The notes beneath the pieces were generated by a model. It was not told where the DNA came from, searched no databases, and was given only the letters and a program-made list of their open reading frames with translations. Both the position numbers and the translations under genes were made by a program. A stretch of 64,000 nucleotides of DNA from Oscillospiraceae bacterium (GTDB lineage: Bacteria; Bacillota; Clostridia; Oscillospirales; Oscillospiraceae): the NCBI GenBank assembly GCA_902778115.1, contig CACYWG010000002.1, forward strand, positions 62,001-126,000, read 5' to 3'. The first letter of the stretch is position 1, and every line of letters starts with the position of its first letter. Shown here in pieces: positions 48,505 to 56,028 of the stretch.

Positions 48505-50516
48505 TCCTGTTCGTCGAAGCGGAGGATCACCTTGAAGAGGTCGCCGTCCACCGAGAGGTCGAGGTCGATGTTCTGAAGCTTGGCGAGGCTCGCCGCGATG
48601 GCGAGGCCGAGGCCGCTGCCCTCGGTGCTGCGGGCGCTGTCGCCGCGCACAAAGCGCTCGGTCAGCTCCTCCGGGCGGATGTTCAGCGGCTGGGCGGAGA
48701 TGTTGCGGAAGCTCAGCGCCGCCTTGCCGCCCTCCCGCTCAAGGTTGAGATAAACACGCGTGCCCGGCTGGGCGTATTTGAGGATGTTGTTCATCAGGTT
48801 GTCGAGGATGCGCCAGAGGTGGCGGGGATCGGCCTGCACATAAACGGGTTCCTCCGGCTTGCTCACGCGCAGATCGAGGTTTTTCCCGGCCAGGCGCTCG
48901 CCGTACTCTCCGGCGGTCTGATCCAACAGCACGCCGAGTTCCAGCTTCTCCGCGGCCACCGGGAGATTCCCCGTCGAGGCCTTGGAGGCCTCCACCAGAT
49001 CGTCCGTCAGCTTCTTCAGCCGCGCGGACTGGCGCTGCAGCACCTCGACGTACTCCTTCGTCTTCTCGTTCTCCGTCTCCTCGCGGGAGAGCAGATCGAC
49101 GTAGTTGATGATGGAGGTCAGCGGAGTCTTGATGTCGTGGGAGACGTTGGTGATAAGCTCGGTGCGGAGCCTCTCGGACTTCATCCGCTCGTCCACCGCA
49201 CGGCTGAGCCCGTCGCGGATGTGGTTCAGGTCCTCCGCGTGGTCTTTCAAATCTCCGATCAGGTATTTTTCGTCCACGACCACTTTCTCTTCGCCCTGCG
49301 CAATGGCCTTCGCGCCCCTGCGAAGGCGCTGGAACGCGCGCGCGAGATAGAGGATCGCGGCGCCCAGCAGCGTCCACTGCACCAGCTTGACGAAAACCAG
49401 CATATCCCCGTCCCTGCGGAAGGAAGCTGTCAGCAACATGTCCACGATCATCAGAACGATAAACAGCGGGATCCACTTCCACACCAGCGGCAGGCCGCGC
49501 AGCAGCTTGCCGATGGCGCGGAAGGCGGCCTTGATCCACTTCCAGCACCAGCGCAGGAAGCGCCAAATGAGGCAGCTATCGAGGAAAGTGCCCAGCTTCA
49601 GGCGCACGGCGGTGCTCATCAGGCACAGCAGCGCCAGCAGGCCCGCGCCGAGCAGGCACAGGGCGGTGGTCACGAGACTCGCCACCAGATAATTGTCGCT
49701 GAAAAAGCTTCCGGTCACGGCGATCAGCGCACAGATCCCGCCGATACCGATCAGCCACAGCAGGTCGGCCGGGATCTTCTCCACAAAGCCCGCTTTCACC
49801 TCGCCGGAGGCGTCGTGGTGCCCGGCGGCGGCCATCAGGAACACGAACAGCAGCACCGCCAGCAGGAAGGATGCCACGGCCGCGCCGATCAGCTCATAGC
49901 GCCAGGGGTGAAGCATCTCCAGCATCTGCAGCTCCGTGCCCCAGGCGCGCTGCTCGCAGCGATCCGTCCAGCACAGGCGGATAAAGTACACCTGCGTGCC
50001 CTCGGGCTTTTTCATCTCGTCGGCGTTCACCGGCCTGGGCGAGGGCGTGGGCAGCGGACTCGGCTCGTCCATCGGGCCGTAGGCCTCGTAATATTCCTCT
50101 TCGCTCGCCCGGTTCAGGGATTCGCCTGTCACGAGCGGCTCAAACTCGCTTTGGAAGTACATCCCCTGGTAAAAGCTGTTGATCGGGTAACTCATCTCGC
50201 GCAGGATTTCTTCGTCTTCCGCGAGATTGCCGGCCAGCACCTGCCAATTCTCATCCAGCAGTTCAAAACGGACGTCTGAACGTGTGTAAACACTATAGAC
50301 CGGCAAGACCCGCAGATCGTTCATCAGCGGATACAGCCGGTTTTCCAGGCTGTTGTCCAGCAGGGTCTCGCGGACCTCGTCCTTGCCGCCGCGGTAAGCG
50401 CCCATGCCGTCCAGCCAGCTGATCCCGGCGACCGCGCCGCAGAGGACGAGGCAGCTTGCCGCCAGCAGGATGATCGCGACAATCTTCGCCGCCAGGCTTC
50501 CTTTCAGTTTGTTCAT
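48501..50516 (-). CDS. sensor histidine kinase, multi-pass membrane type
   Basis: 671 residues. An N-terminal helix (about 10-32), an extracellular region (about 33-200), four or five further membrane helices (about 215-400), then a HisKA domain with LITNVSHDIKTPLTSI (His460) and a HATPase domain (DNLMNNILKYA; STEGSGLGLAIA G-box). The extra membrane helices between sensor and kinase are like VanS/large clostridial kinases. Start at 50516 after GAAGGAG. It follows the response regulator gene on the same strand with an intervening dyad element. The signal is unknown. Confidence 0.92.
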   Translation of the reverse strand: MNKLKGSLAAKIVAIILLAASCLVLCGAVAGISWLDGMGAYRGGKDEVRETLLDNSLENRLYPLMNDLRVLPVYSVYTRSDVRFELLDENWQVLAGNLAEDEEILREMSYPINSFYQGMYFQSEFEPLVTGESLNRASEEEYYEAYGPMDEPSPLPTPSPRPVNADEMKKPEGTQVYFIRLCWTDRCEQRAWGTELQMLEMLHPWRYELIGAAVASFLLAVLLFVFLMAAAGHHDASGEVKAGFVEKIPADLLWLIGIGGICALIAVTGSFFSDNYLVASLVTTALCLLGAGLLALLCLMSTAVRLKLGTFLDSCLIWRFLRWCWKWIKAAFRAIGKLLRGLPLVWKWIPLFIVLMIVDMLLTASFRRDGDMLVFVKLVQWTLLGAAILYLARAFQRLRRGAKAIAQGEEKVVVDEKYLIGDLKDHAEDLNHIRDGLSRAVDERMKSERLRTELITNVSHDIKTPLTSIINYVDLLSREETENEKTKEYVEVLQRQSARLKKLTDDLVEASKASTGNLPVAAEKLELGVLLDQTAGEYGERLAGKNLDLRVSKPEEPVYVQADPRHLWRILDNLMNNILKYAQPGTRVYLNLEREGGKAALSFRNISAQPLNIRPEELTERFVRGDSARSTEGSGLGLAIAASLAKLQNIDLDLSVDGDLFKVILRFDEQE

Positions 50517-50532
50517 AAGAATCTCCTTCCTA

Positions 50533-50660
50533 TCCAAGCCCCCCTTGCCTAAAGGGGGGTGCCTCCGGAGGAGGCGGGGGGATATCCTCAGCAAGAACGA
50601 ATCCCCCAGTCACACTCACTGCGCTCGTGCGACAGCCCCCTTTAGGCAAGGGGGCCTTTT
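50533..50660. repeat. dyad element B
   Basis: Element with 19-bp perfect terminal inverted repeats (50540-50558/50636-50654), each itself containing ccccc/ggggg arms, and inner dyads (gcctcc/ggaggc; cactgcgctcgtg). It lies between the response regulator and kinase genes of one operon. Confidence 0.8.
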
Positions 50661-51347
50661 TCAGTTCTCCATCTTATAGCCCTGGCCCCAGACGGCCTTG
50701 ATCCAGCGCGGCTGGGCGGGCGTGATCTCCAGTTTTTCGCGCAGATGCCGGATGTGCACGGCCACGGTGCTCTCCGCGCCGTAGGGCTCCTCGTTCCAGA
50801 CGCGGCGGTAGAGCTCGCTGGGCGAAAAGACCTCGCCCGGATGCTGCATCAGGAATTTCAGGATGTCGTATTCCCGCGGCGTGAGGCTGACCGGCTCGCC
50901 GTCGCGTGTGACGGTCTTTTTCTTGTCGTCGATCTCGATGCCGCCGAGCTTCATCGTGTCGCCCTGCGCAGCGCCCCCGCCGAGCTGCAGATAGCGCCGC
51001 AGCTGCGAGCGCACGCGGGCGATCAGCTCCACGGGGTTGAAGGGCTTGGTGACGTAGTCGTCCGCGCCGACATTCAAGCCGAGCACCTTGTCGGTGTCCT
51101 CGCTCTTGGCCGTCAGCAGGATGACCGGGACGTTGCTCTCCTGCCGGATCTTTGAGAGCGCCGAGATCCCGTCCAGCTCCGGCATCATCACGTCCAGCAG
51201 CACCAGCTGCACCTCCTGCCCGCGCAGGATCTGCAGCGCCTCCCGGCCGTTATACGCGGGCACGGTCTCGTAGCCCTCGGCCTGCAGATAAATCGTCAGC
51301 GCCGAGACGATATCCTTTTCGTCGTCACAGATCAGAATCTTTGCCAT
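50661..51347 (-). CDS. OmpR-family response regulator
   Basis: 228 residues. Receiver domain (about 1-118) with acidic DDEKD, phospho-acceptor in VLLDVMMPELDG (Asp about 52), Thr in LLTAKSED and Lys in DDYVTKPFNP. A winged-helix DNA-binding domain (about 130-227) follows, ending IKAVWGQGYKMEN. It pairs with the kinase encoded downstream. GAGGTGAAG precedes the ATG. Its promoter spacer contains a partial palindrome that may be its own binding site. Confidence 0.95.
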   Translation of the reverse strand: MAKILICDDEKDIVSALTIYLQAEGYETVPAYNGREALQILRGQEVQLVLLDVMMPELDGISALSKIRQESNVPVILLTAKSEDTDKVLGLNVGADDYVTKPFNPVELIARVRSQLRRYLQLGGGAAQGDTMKLGGIEIDDKKKTVTRDGEPVSLTPREYDILKFLMQHPGEVFSPSELYRRVWNEEPYGAESTVAVHIRHLREKLEITPAQPRWIKAVWGQGYKMEN

Positions 51348-51366
51348 CTCTCTTCACCTCGCCCTT

Positions 51367-51395
51367 ATCATAGCCGAAACTTGTTTAAGTTCCAA
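51367..51395 (-). promoter_or_regulatory. promoter for the two-component system
   Basis: Minus strand: -35 TTGGAA (51390-51395), 17-bp spacer, -10 TATGAT (51367-51372). The spacer holds the near-palindrome aacttgtttaagtt (51378-51391), a possible operator. Confidence 0.6.
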
Positions 51396-51421
51396 GTCCC
51401 GAAGCGTTTAAAAATTGATTA

Positions 51422-51459
51422 AGAAAAAACCGTGTGCTGATTTCTCAGCACACGGTTTT
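51422..51459 (-). terminator. terminator after rplT
   Basis: Perfect 15-bp stem (51426-51440/51445-51459) followed on the minus strand by a T-run. It ends the infC-rpmI-rplT operon. Confidence 0.92.
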
Positions 51460-51475
51460 GATCAATCATGATCGA

Positions 51476-51826
51476 TTACGCGTTCTTCGCCATCTCGCAG
51501 AGAGCGGTGAAGGCGGCGGGGTCGTGGATGGCGGTCTCGGACAGCATCTTGCGGTTCATGTCGACACCGGCCAGCTTCAGGCCGTGCATGAAGGTGGAGT
51601 AGTTCATGCCGTTGGCCTTGCAGCCCGCGCTGATGCGGGTGATCCAGAGCTGACGGAAGTCTCTCTTCTTCTGCTTGCGGCCGACGTAAGCATAGCGGCC
51701 GGACTTCATCAGCTGCTCGTTAGCCATCTTATAGTGACGGGACTTGTTGCCCCAGTAACCCTTCGCCAGGCCAAGCACCTTGCTTCTGTGCTTGCGGGTC
51801 ATCATTGCGCCTTTAACTCTAGCCAT
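51476..51826 (-). CDS. rplT: 50S ribosomal protein L20
   Basis: 116 residues, the standard length, opening [20 protein letters not shown] with the typical basic helix and [21 protein letters not shown] 23S rRNA-binding assembly protein; in Bacillota it also represses its own operon by binding the infC leader. Last gene of infC-rpmI-rplT. Confidence 0.98.
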   Translation of the reverse strand: MARVKGAMMTRKHRSKVLGLAKGYWGNKSRHYKMANEQLMKSGRYAYVGRKQKKRDFRQLWITRISAGCKANGMNYSTFMHGLKLAGVDMNRKMLSETAIHDPAAFTALCEMAKNA

Positions 51827-51857
51827 TGATCTTATCCTCCTATACTCAGCTCAGCCC

Positions 51858-52055
51858 TTATTTGTAAGGGATCATTTTCTTGATCGCAGCGACGTTGGTA
51901 TCGTCGGCATAAGTGCCGGAACGCAGACGACGGCAGCGCTTGGTGTCCTTCTTGGTGAGGATATGGCTCTTGAACGCGTGGGCGCGTTTTACCTTACCGG
52001 TCTTGGTGAGATTGAATCTCTTCTTTGCACCGCTGTGGGTTTTCAGTTTGGGCAT
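51858..52055 (-). CDS. rpmI: 50S ribosomal protein L35
   Basis: 65 residues, opening [20 protein letters not shown] with [16 protein letters not shown] large-subunit protein. GAAGGAG precedes the ATG. Second gene of the operon. Confidence 0.98.
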   Translation of the reverse strand: MPKLKTHSGAKKRFNLTKTGKVKRAHAFKSHILTKKDTKRCRRLRSGTYADDTNVAAIKKMIPYK

Positions 52056-52100
52056 GACGTTTTCTCCTTCCGTACTGTCACAGGAAATCCTGTTATTTCC

Positions 52101-52682
52101 TTAGTTGTTGGTTTCCTCAGCCTGGGTGGGCTTCGGCGCTTTGGGCTTGGCCGGCTTTTTGGGCGGAGTGACGGGCTTGGGCGAGAGGAAGATGGACATG
52201 TTGCGTCCCTCCAGCTTCGGCGCCTTGTCAAGATTGGCAATCTCGCCGCACTTGTCCGCAAAATCGCGCAGCAGCACTTCGCCGATGTCGGTGTGAGCCA
52301 TCTCTCTTCCGCGGAACCGCACGGACACCTTCACACGGTCGCCGTCGCCCAGGAACTTCTGTGCGTTCTTCAGCTTCGTGTTGAAGTCGTTCGTGTCGAT
52401 GCCGGGAGACATGCGGATCTCCTTGACCTCGATGATACGCTGGTTTTTCTTGGCTTCTTTTTCCTTCTTGGTCTGCTCGAAGCGGTACTTGCCATAGTCC
52501 ATCACGCGGCAGACAGGCGGGTTGGAGCCCGGCGCGATCTTGACCAGGTCGAGGTCGTGCTCGATGGCGATCTTGAGCGCTTCGTCAGCGGACATGATGC
52601 CCAGCTGCTCGCCGTCGCTGCCGATCAGGCGCACTTCCTTGTCGGTGATCTCTTCGTTGATCTGATGAGCCAAGTTAGCGAT
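52101..52682 (-). CDS. infC: translation initiation factor IF-3, ATC start
   Basis: 193 residues if started at ATC 52682. GGAGGT (52691-52696) lies 8 bases before this ATC, while the in-frame TTG at 52688 is only 2 bases from it. The reading IANLAHQINEEITDKEVRLI matches IF-3. Non-ATG starts (ATT, ATC) are normal for infC and let IF-3 limit its own synthesis. The N-domain (VRLIGSDGEQLGIMSADEAL) and C-domain (IRMSPGIDTNDFNTKLKN) are both present, followed by a Pro/Lys-rich tail. IF-3 binds the 30S subunit and checks the start codon. Confidence 0.95.
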   Translation of the reverse strand: MANLAHQINEEITDKEVRLIGSDGEQLGIMSADEALKIAIEHDLDLVKIAPGSNPPVCRVMDYGKYRFEQTKKEKEAKKNQRIIEVKEIRMSPGIDTNDFNTKLKNAQKFLGDGDRVKVSVRFRGREMAHTDIGEVLLRDFADKCGEIANLDKAPKLEGRNMSIFLSPKPVTPPKKPAKPKAPKPTQAEETNN

Positions 52683-52696
52683 TGTCAAACACCTCC

Positions 52697-52840
52697 GTGA
52701 ATAAAAAGCGCGGATGCACAGCATCCGCGCGTAAAAACACCGTTGCTCCCACCGGGGGTGGGCAATGCTTTTATTGACCGCAGCTGGCCTGATGCCGCCG
52801 GGTGAGGACGGGGATGCCGTACCTTCTTTGTTTTAAGCCT
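52697..52840 (-). promoter_or_regulatory. infC leader (L20-type attenuator)
   Basis: The long 5' leader of infC-rpmI-rplT ends in a perfect 10-bp hairpin (52721-52730/52708-52717) followed by a T-run (52707-52703) just before the ribosome binding site. Upstream is further paired sequence (for example gctcccaccgggggtgggc). In Bacillota, L20 binds this leader and promotes termination; the layout fits, but base-by-base consensus was not checked. Confidence 0.75.
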
Positions 52841-52844
52841 TGTT

Positions 52845-52873
52845 AATATAACAGACCTCTCCCCCGTTGTCAA
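52845..52873 (-). promoter_or_regulatory. promoter for infC-rpmI-rplT
   Basis: Minus strand: perfect -35 TTGACA (52868-52873), 17-bp spacer, -10 TATATT (52845-52850). Confidence 0.85.
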
Positions 52874-52912
52874 GTCCTTTTTCAGCTTATGCGGGGGATT
52901 TTTTCGCTATGC

Positions 52913-53596
52913 TCAGTAGTTTTCGTTCGGCGCGCCTTCGGCCTTTTCGAGCTCCATCGCGAGCTTGACGATGCGGCTGGTGCCGAGACGGTCGGCGCCG
53001 AGGGCGATGAAGTCCTCCGCGTCCTGCAGGGAGGAGATGCCGCCGGCGGCCTTGACCTTCACTTCCGGCGCGACGTTGGCGCGCAGCAGGGCCACGTCCT
53101 CGCGGGTGGCGCCGCCCTTGGAAAAGCCCGTGGAGGTCTTGATGTACTCGCAGCCGCAGTCGGACACGATGTGGCAGAGGCGGATCTTCTCCTCTTCGGT
53201 CAGCAGGCAGCACTCGATAATGACCTTCAGGAGCGTGCCGCGGGTGGCTTCGCGCACGGCGCGGATGTCCTTTTCCACGTCGGCCCAGCAGCCGTCCTTG
53301 ACCATGGAGAGGTTGATGACCATGTCCACCTCATCCGCGCCGTTTTTCACGGCGTCTGCGGCCTCAAAGGCCTTGGCGGCGGAGGTCATATAGCCGTTGG
53401 GGAAGCCGATGACCGTGCAGATCTTCAGCGCGTCGCCGACGTAGCGCTTCGCACCGGCCACATGGCAGGGCGGGATGCAGACGCTGGCGCAGTTGTATTT
53501 GATGCCCTGGTCGCAGAGGCGGCGGATCTCTTCGCTCGTGCAGTCTACGCGCAGCAGGGTGTGGTCGCATTTTTCAAGAATTTCTCTGATTTCCAT
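52913..53596 (-). CDS. deoC: deoxyribose-phosphate aldolase
   Basis: 227 residues. Catalytic residues are in recognisable places: EVDMVINLSMVKDG (Asp), YIKTSTGF (Schiff-base Lys) and VKAAGGI (second Lys). It splits deoxyribose 5-phosphate into glyceraldehyde 3-phosphate and acetaldehyde, ending deoxynucleoside catabolism that starts with phosphorylases such as DeoD. GGAGCC precedes the ATG. Monocistronic; its promoter is divergent from the OB-fold gene. Confidence 0.96.
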   Translation of the reverse strand: MEIREILEKCDHTLLRVDCTSEEIRRLCDQGIKYNCASVCIPPCHVAGAKRYVGDALKICTVIGFPNGYMTSAAKAFEAADAVKNGADEVDMVINLSMVKDGCWADVEKDIRAVREATRGTLLKVIIECCLLTEEEKIRLCHIVSDCGCEYIKTSTGFSKGGATREDVALLRANVAPEVKVKAAGGISSLQDAEDFIALGADRLGTSRIVKLAMELEKAEGAPNENY

Positions 53597-53628
53597 GAAA
53601 CTGGCTCCTTTTCACAAGTTGACAGTAT

Positions 53629-53657
53629 TATACCCGTTTCCTCCGGCATATTCAAGA
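53629..53657 (-). promoter_or_regulatory. promoter for deoC
   Basis: Minus strand: -35 TTGAAT (53652-53657), 17-bp spacer, perfect -10 TATAAT (53629-53634). Confidence 0.75.
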
Positions 53658-53709
53658 GGCTGGCGCTAATAGGATGAAGCATCAGTCTTTCTTGCGAGGT
53701 GCGAAAGCT

Positions 53710-54321
53710 ATGGAACTTCATCCGGGGAACAACATCGTGCGCCTGGTGGGCACGGCGGCGGGACGGCCGACCCTGTCCCACGAGAGCCGCGGCGAGGCCT
53801 TTTACCGGCTGCCGCTGATCGTGCGGCGGCTCTCCGGCGCAGAGGACGAGATCCCGCTCCTGCTGCGCCGCGGACAGCTGGAGTCGCTGGAGCTGCAGGA
53901 GGCGGACAAGCTCTGCGTGAGCGGAGAGCTGCGCAGCTTCAACAACCGCAGCGGCGAGGGCGCCCGGCTTGTCATTACGGCCTTTGTCCGCGCGCTGCAG
54001 TTTTGCGAAGAAGAGGATGAGAACTCCGTCCTGCTGCGCGGCGCGCTCTGCCGGCCGCCCACGCTGCGCCGCACGCCGATGGGGCGGGATATCTGCGACC
54101 TGATGCTGGCAGTCAACCGCCCCTACGGGCGCTCGGATTACCTGCCCTGCATCTGCTGGGGGCCGCTGGCGCGGGAGGCGTCCAGCTGGGAAGTCGGGGC
54201 CAAAGCGCAGCTTTCCGGGCGCTTCCAGAGCCGCCCGTATATCAAGATGACCGCGGACGGGCCGCTGGAAAAGGTCGCCTATGAGGTCTCCGCCGCGGAA
54301 ATCGAGCGGCTGGAGTCTTAG
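53710..54321 (+). CDS. single-strand-binding-like OB-fold protein
   Basis: 203 residues with two SSB/PriB-like halves: the first (about 1-95; NNIVRLVGTAAGRPTLSHES, SGELRSFNNRSGEGARLVI) and the second (about 105-200; NSVLLRGALCRPPTLRRTPM, GRDICDLMLAVNRPYGRSDY). It lacks the acidic C-terminal tail of true SSB, so it may be an accessory ssDNA- or RNA-binding protein. Start at 53710 is set by GAGGTG 8 bases upstream. Its stop overlaps the stop of the convergent sugE gene by about 4 bp. Confidence 0.75.
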   Translation: MELHPGNNIVRLVGTAAGRPTLSHESRGEAFYRLPLIVRRLSGAEDEIPLLLRRGQLESLELQEADKLCVSGELRSFNNRSGEGARLVITAFVRALQFCEEEDENSVLLRGALCRPPTLRRTPMGRDICDLMLAVNRPYGRSDYLPCICWGPLAREASSWEVGAKAQLSGRFQSRPYIKMTADGPLEKVAYEVSAAEIERLES

Positions 54322-54632
54322 CCCAGCAGCTTCAGCCCGGCGATCCCGCCGCAGATCATCAGCACGCAGACGACCTGCGCGGCGTTCAGCGTCTCCCGAA
54401 ACAGCAGCACGCCCAGCACCGTGGTGCCGACGATGCCGAAGCCCGTCCACATGGCGTAGGCCGTGCCGAGGGGCAGCTTTTTCAGCGCCAGGGACAAAAA
54501 CAGCGCGCTGGCCAGGTAGCCGACGGCGGTGATCAGGCTCGGCAGCAGCCGCGTAAAGCCCTCCGAGTACTTCATCGCGATCGCCCAGCTCACCTCAAGA
54601 ACAGCGGCCAGCAGCAGATAGATCCATTCCAT
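54318..54632 (-). CDS. sugE: SMR-family guanidinium exporter (SugE/Gdx)
   Basis: 104 residues, four membrane helices. MEWIYLLLAAVLEVSWAIAM (essential Glu13), KYSEGFTRLLPS and KLPLGTAYAMWTGFGIVGTT closely match the SugE/Gdx subtype, which exports guanidinium with proton exchange and works as a dual-topology dimer. AGGAGGA precedes the ATG. The gene lies behind a promoter and a 5' leader with two hairpins, one terminator-like, consistent with a guanidine riboswitch. Confidence 0.93.
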   Translation of the reverse strand: MEWIYLLLAAVLEVSWAIAMKYSEGFTRLLPSLITAVGYLASALFLSLALKKLPLGTAYAMWTGFGIVGTTVLGVLLFRETLNAAQVVCVLMICGGIAGLKLLG

Positions 54633-54656
54633 TGATTTGTCCTCCTCCGAAAAAAT

Positions 54657-54728
54657 AAAAACGCCGGACCTCATGTCTTCAAAGGCCTAACGACATGAGT
54701 TCTGGCGTTTTTGCTGCCCGGCGGCAGC
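54657..54728 (-). promoter_or_regulatory. sugE leader, candidate guanidine riboswitch
   Basis: Minus-strand leader between promoter and gene. It has a short GC-rich hairpin (54713-54728, arms gctgcc/ggcagc) followed by a longer one (54660-54709) with outer arms aacgcc/ggcgtt, an internal loop AGAA/GTCC, inner arms ctcatgtc/gacatgag and a 14-base apical loop. The second hairpin ends in a T-run (54660-54657), so it can terminate. It does not match guanidine-II (ACGR loops) or guanidine-III as I know them; guanidine-IV or a new class is possible. Confidence 0.5.
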
Positions 54729-54734
54729 GAAGCA

Positions 54735-54763
54735 ATGATAACAGGCTCTGCGCCCTTTGTCAA
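54735..54763 (-). promoter_or_regulatory. promoter for sugE
   Basis: Minus strand: perfect -35 TTGACA (54758-54763), 17-bp spacer, -10 TATCAT (54735-54740). The -35 includes the stop codon of cinA. Confidence 0.8.
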
Positions 54764-56028
54764 GAAGCCCTGTCCTCCGAAATCTCCAGCCCGGTCAGCC
54801 AGCGGCGCATCATGTCAAAGAGGTGGTTGCCGGCCATGCGGCGGATGAAGCTGCGGGTGCGGAAGGCGCCGAGATGAAGCTCGCGCACCCAGGTCTTCCC
54901 TTCCACGGCCATCGACACGAAGACCGTGCCGACCTCGTGCACGCCATCGCCGTCCGGCCCGGCCAGCCCCGTCACGCCGAGGCCGATGTCCGCGCCGGTG
55001 ATCGCGCGCACGCGCTCGGCCATCGCTTTGGCCACTTCATAGCTCACCGCGCCCTTTTCCTCGATGAGCGCCGGGTCGACGCCCAGTACGCCGGCCTTGA
55101 CGCCGTTGGTATAGCTCACCACGCCGCCGAGGAAGAAGGCGCTCGCGCCGGGCAGCTCGGTGAAGCGCCGGGCGACATCGCCGCCGGTGCAGCTCTCCGC
55201 CGCCGCAAAGGTCGCGGGGCGCTGCCTGAGCAGCTGCAGCACGGCCTCCTCCAGCGTTTCCACGTCCTCGCCGTAGACCACGTCGCCCAGCTTTTCGCGT
55301 ACATGCGCCATCACCGGGCGGATCATCGCCTCGGCCTCTGCTTCGCTTTTCGCCTTGGCGGTCACCTGCAGCAGGCAGTCGCACTCCTTGGCGTAGGGCG
55401 CCATGCTGGGGTTCGTCATCGCGTTCATCTCGTCGCGGAAGATCTGGTCCACGGTGCTCTCGCCCATGCCGAAGATGCGCAGCGAGTGGCTGACGATCTG
55501 CTCGTCCGAAAGCTTTCGCAGGTACGGGATCGCGCAGGCCCTGAACATCGGCACGCACTCGCCCGGAGGGCCGGGCATCATGACGACGATCTTGCCCTGC
55601 GCTTCAAAGGCGCAGCCGGGCGCGGTGCCCCAGTCGTTGTGAAAGGCAGTGCAGCCCTCCGGCAGATCGGCCTGGGCAAAATTGTTCGGCGTAAAGACCC
55701 GGTCGGGACGGATATAGTCGTAGAGTCCCTTGTACTCCGCTTCGTTTCGCACAAGCGGCAGGCCGAAGGCCTCGGCCAGCACCTTTTTCGTCAAGTCGTC
55801 GCAGGTCGGCCCGAGGCCGCCGGTGGTGATGATCACGTCCGCGCGGCTTTTGGCGATCTCCACGCACTCGCGCAGACGCAGGGGGTTGTCGCCCACCACG
55901 GTGTGCCAGCGCACGTTGACGCCGATCTTGCTCAGCAGCTCGGATACGTCGCGCGCGTCGGTATTGGTGACGTGGCCGAGCAGCAGCTCGGTGCCGACGG
56001 ATAAAATTTCGGTATTATAGCTCTTCAT
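54760..56028 (-). CDS. cinA: CinA-family nicotinamide-nucleotide amidase
   Basis: 422 residues. N-terminal MoCF-like domain (about 1-170; ILSVGTELLLGHVTNTDA, TTGGLGPTCDDLTKK, PGPPGECVPMF) and C-terminal amidase domain (about 260-415; FAAAESCTGGDVARRFTELPG with the catalytic Ser, and VTGLAGPDGDG). It deamidates nicotinamide mononucleotide in NAD recycling. It overlaps thiI by 14 bp. Its stop codon is part of the sugE -35 box. Confidence 0.95.
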   Translation of the reverse strand: MKSYNTEILSVGTELLLGHVTNTDARDVSELLSKIGVNVRWHTVVGDNPLRLRECVEIAKSRADVIITTGGLGPTCDDLTKKVLAEAFGLPLVRNEAEYKGLYDYIRPDRVFTPNNFAQADLPEGCTAFHNDWGTAPGCAFEAQGKIVVMMPGPPGECVPMFRACAIPYLRKLSDEQIVSHSLRIFGMGESTVDQIFRDEMNAMTNPSMAPYAKECDCLLQVTAKAKSEAEAEAMIRPVMAHVREKLGDVVYGEDVETLEEAVLQLLRQRPATFAAAESCTGGDVARRFTELPGASAFFLGGVVSYTNGVKAGVLGVDPALIEEKGAVSYEVAKAMAERVRAITGADIGLGVTGLAGPDGDGVHEVGTVFVSMAVEGKTWVRELHLGAFRTRSFIRRMAGNHLFDMMRRWLTGLEISEDRAS

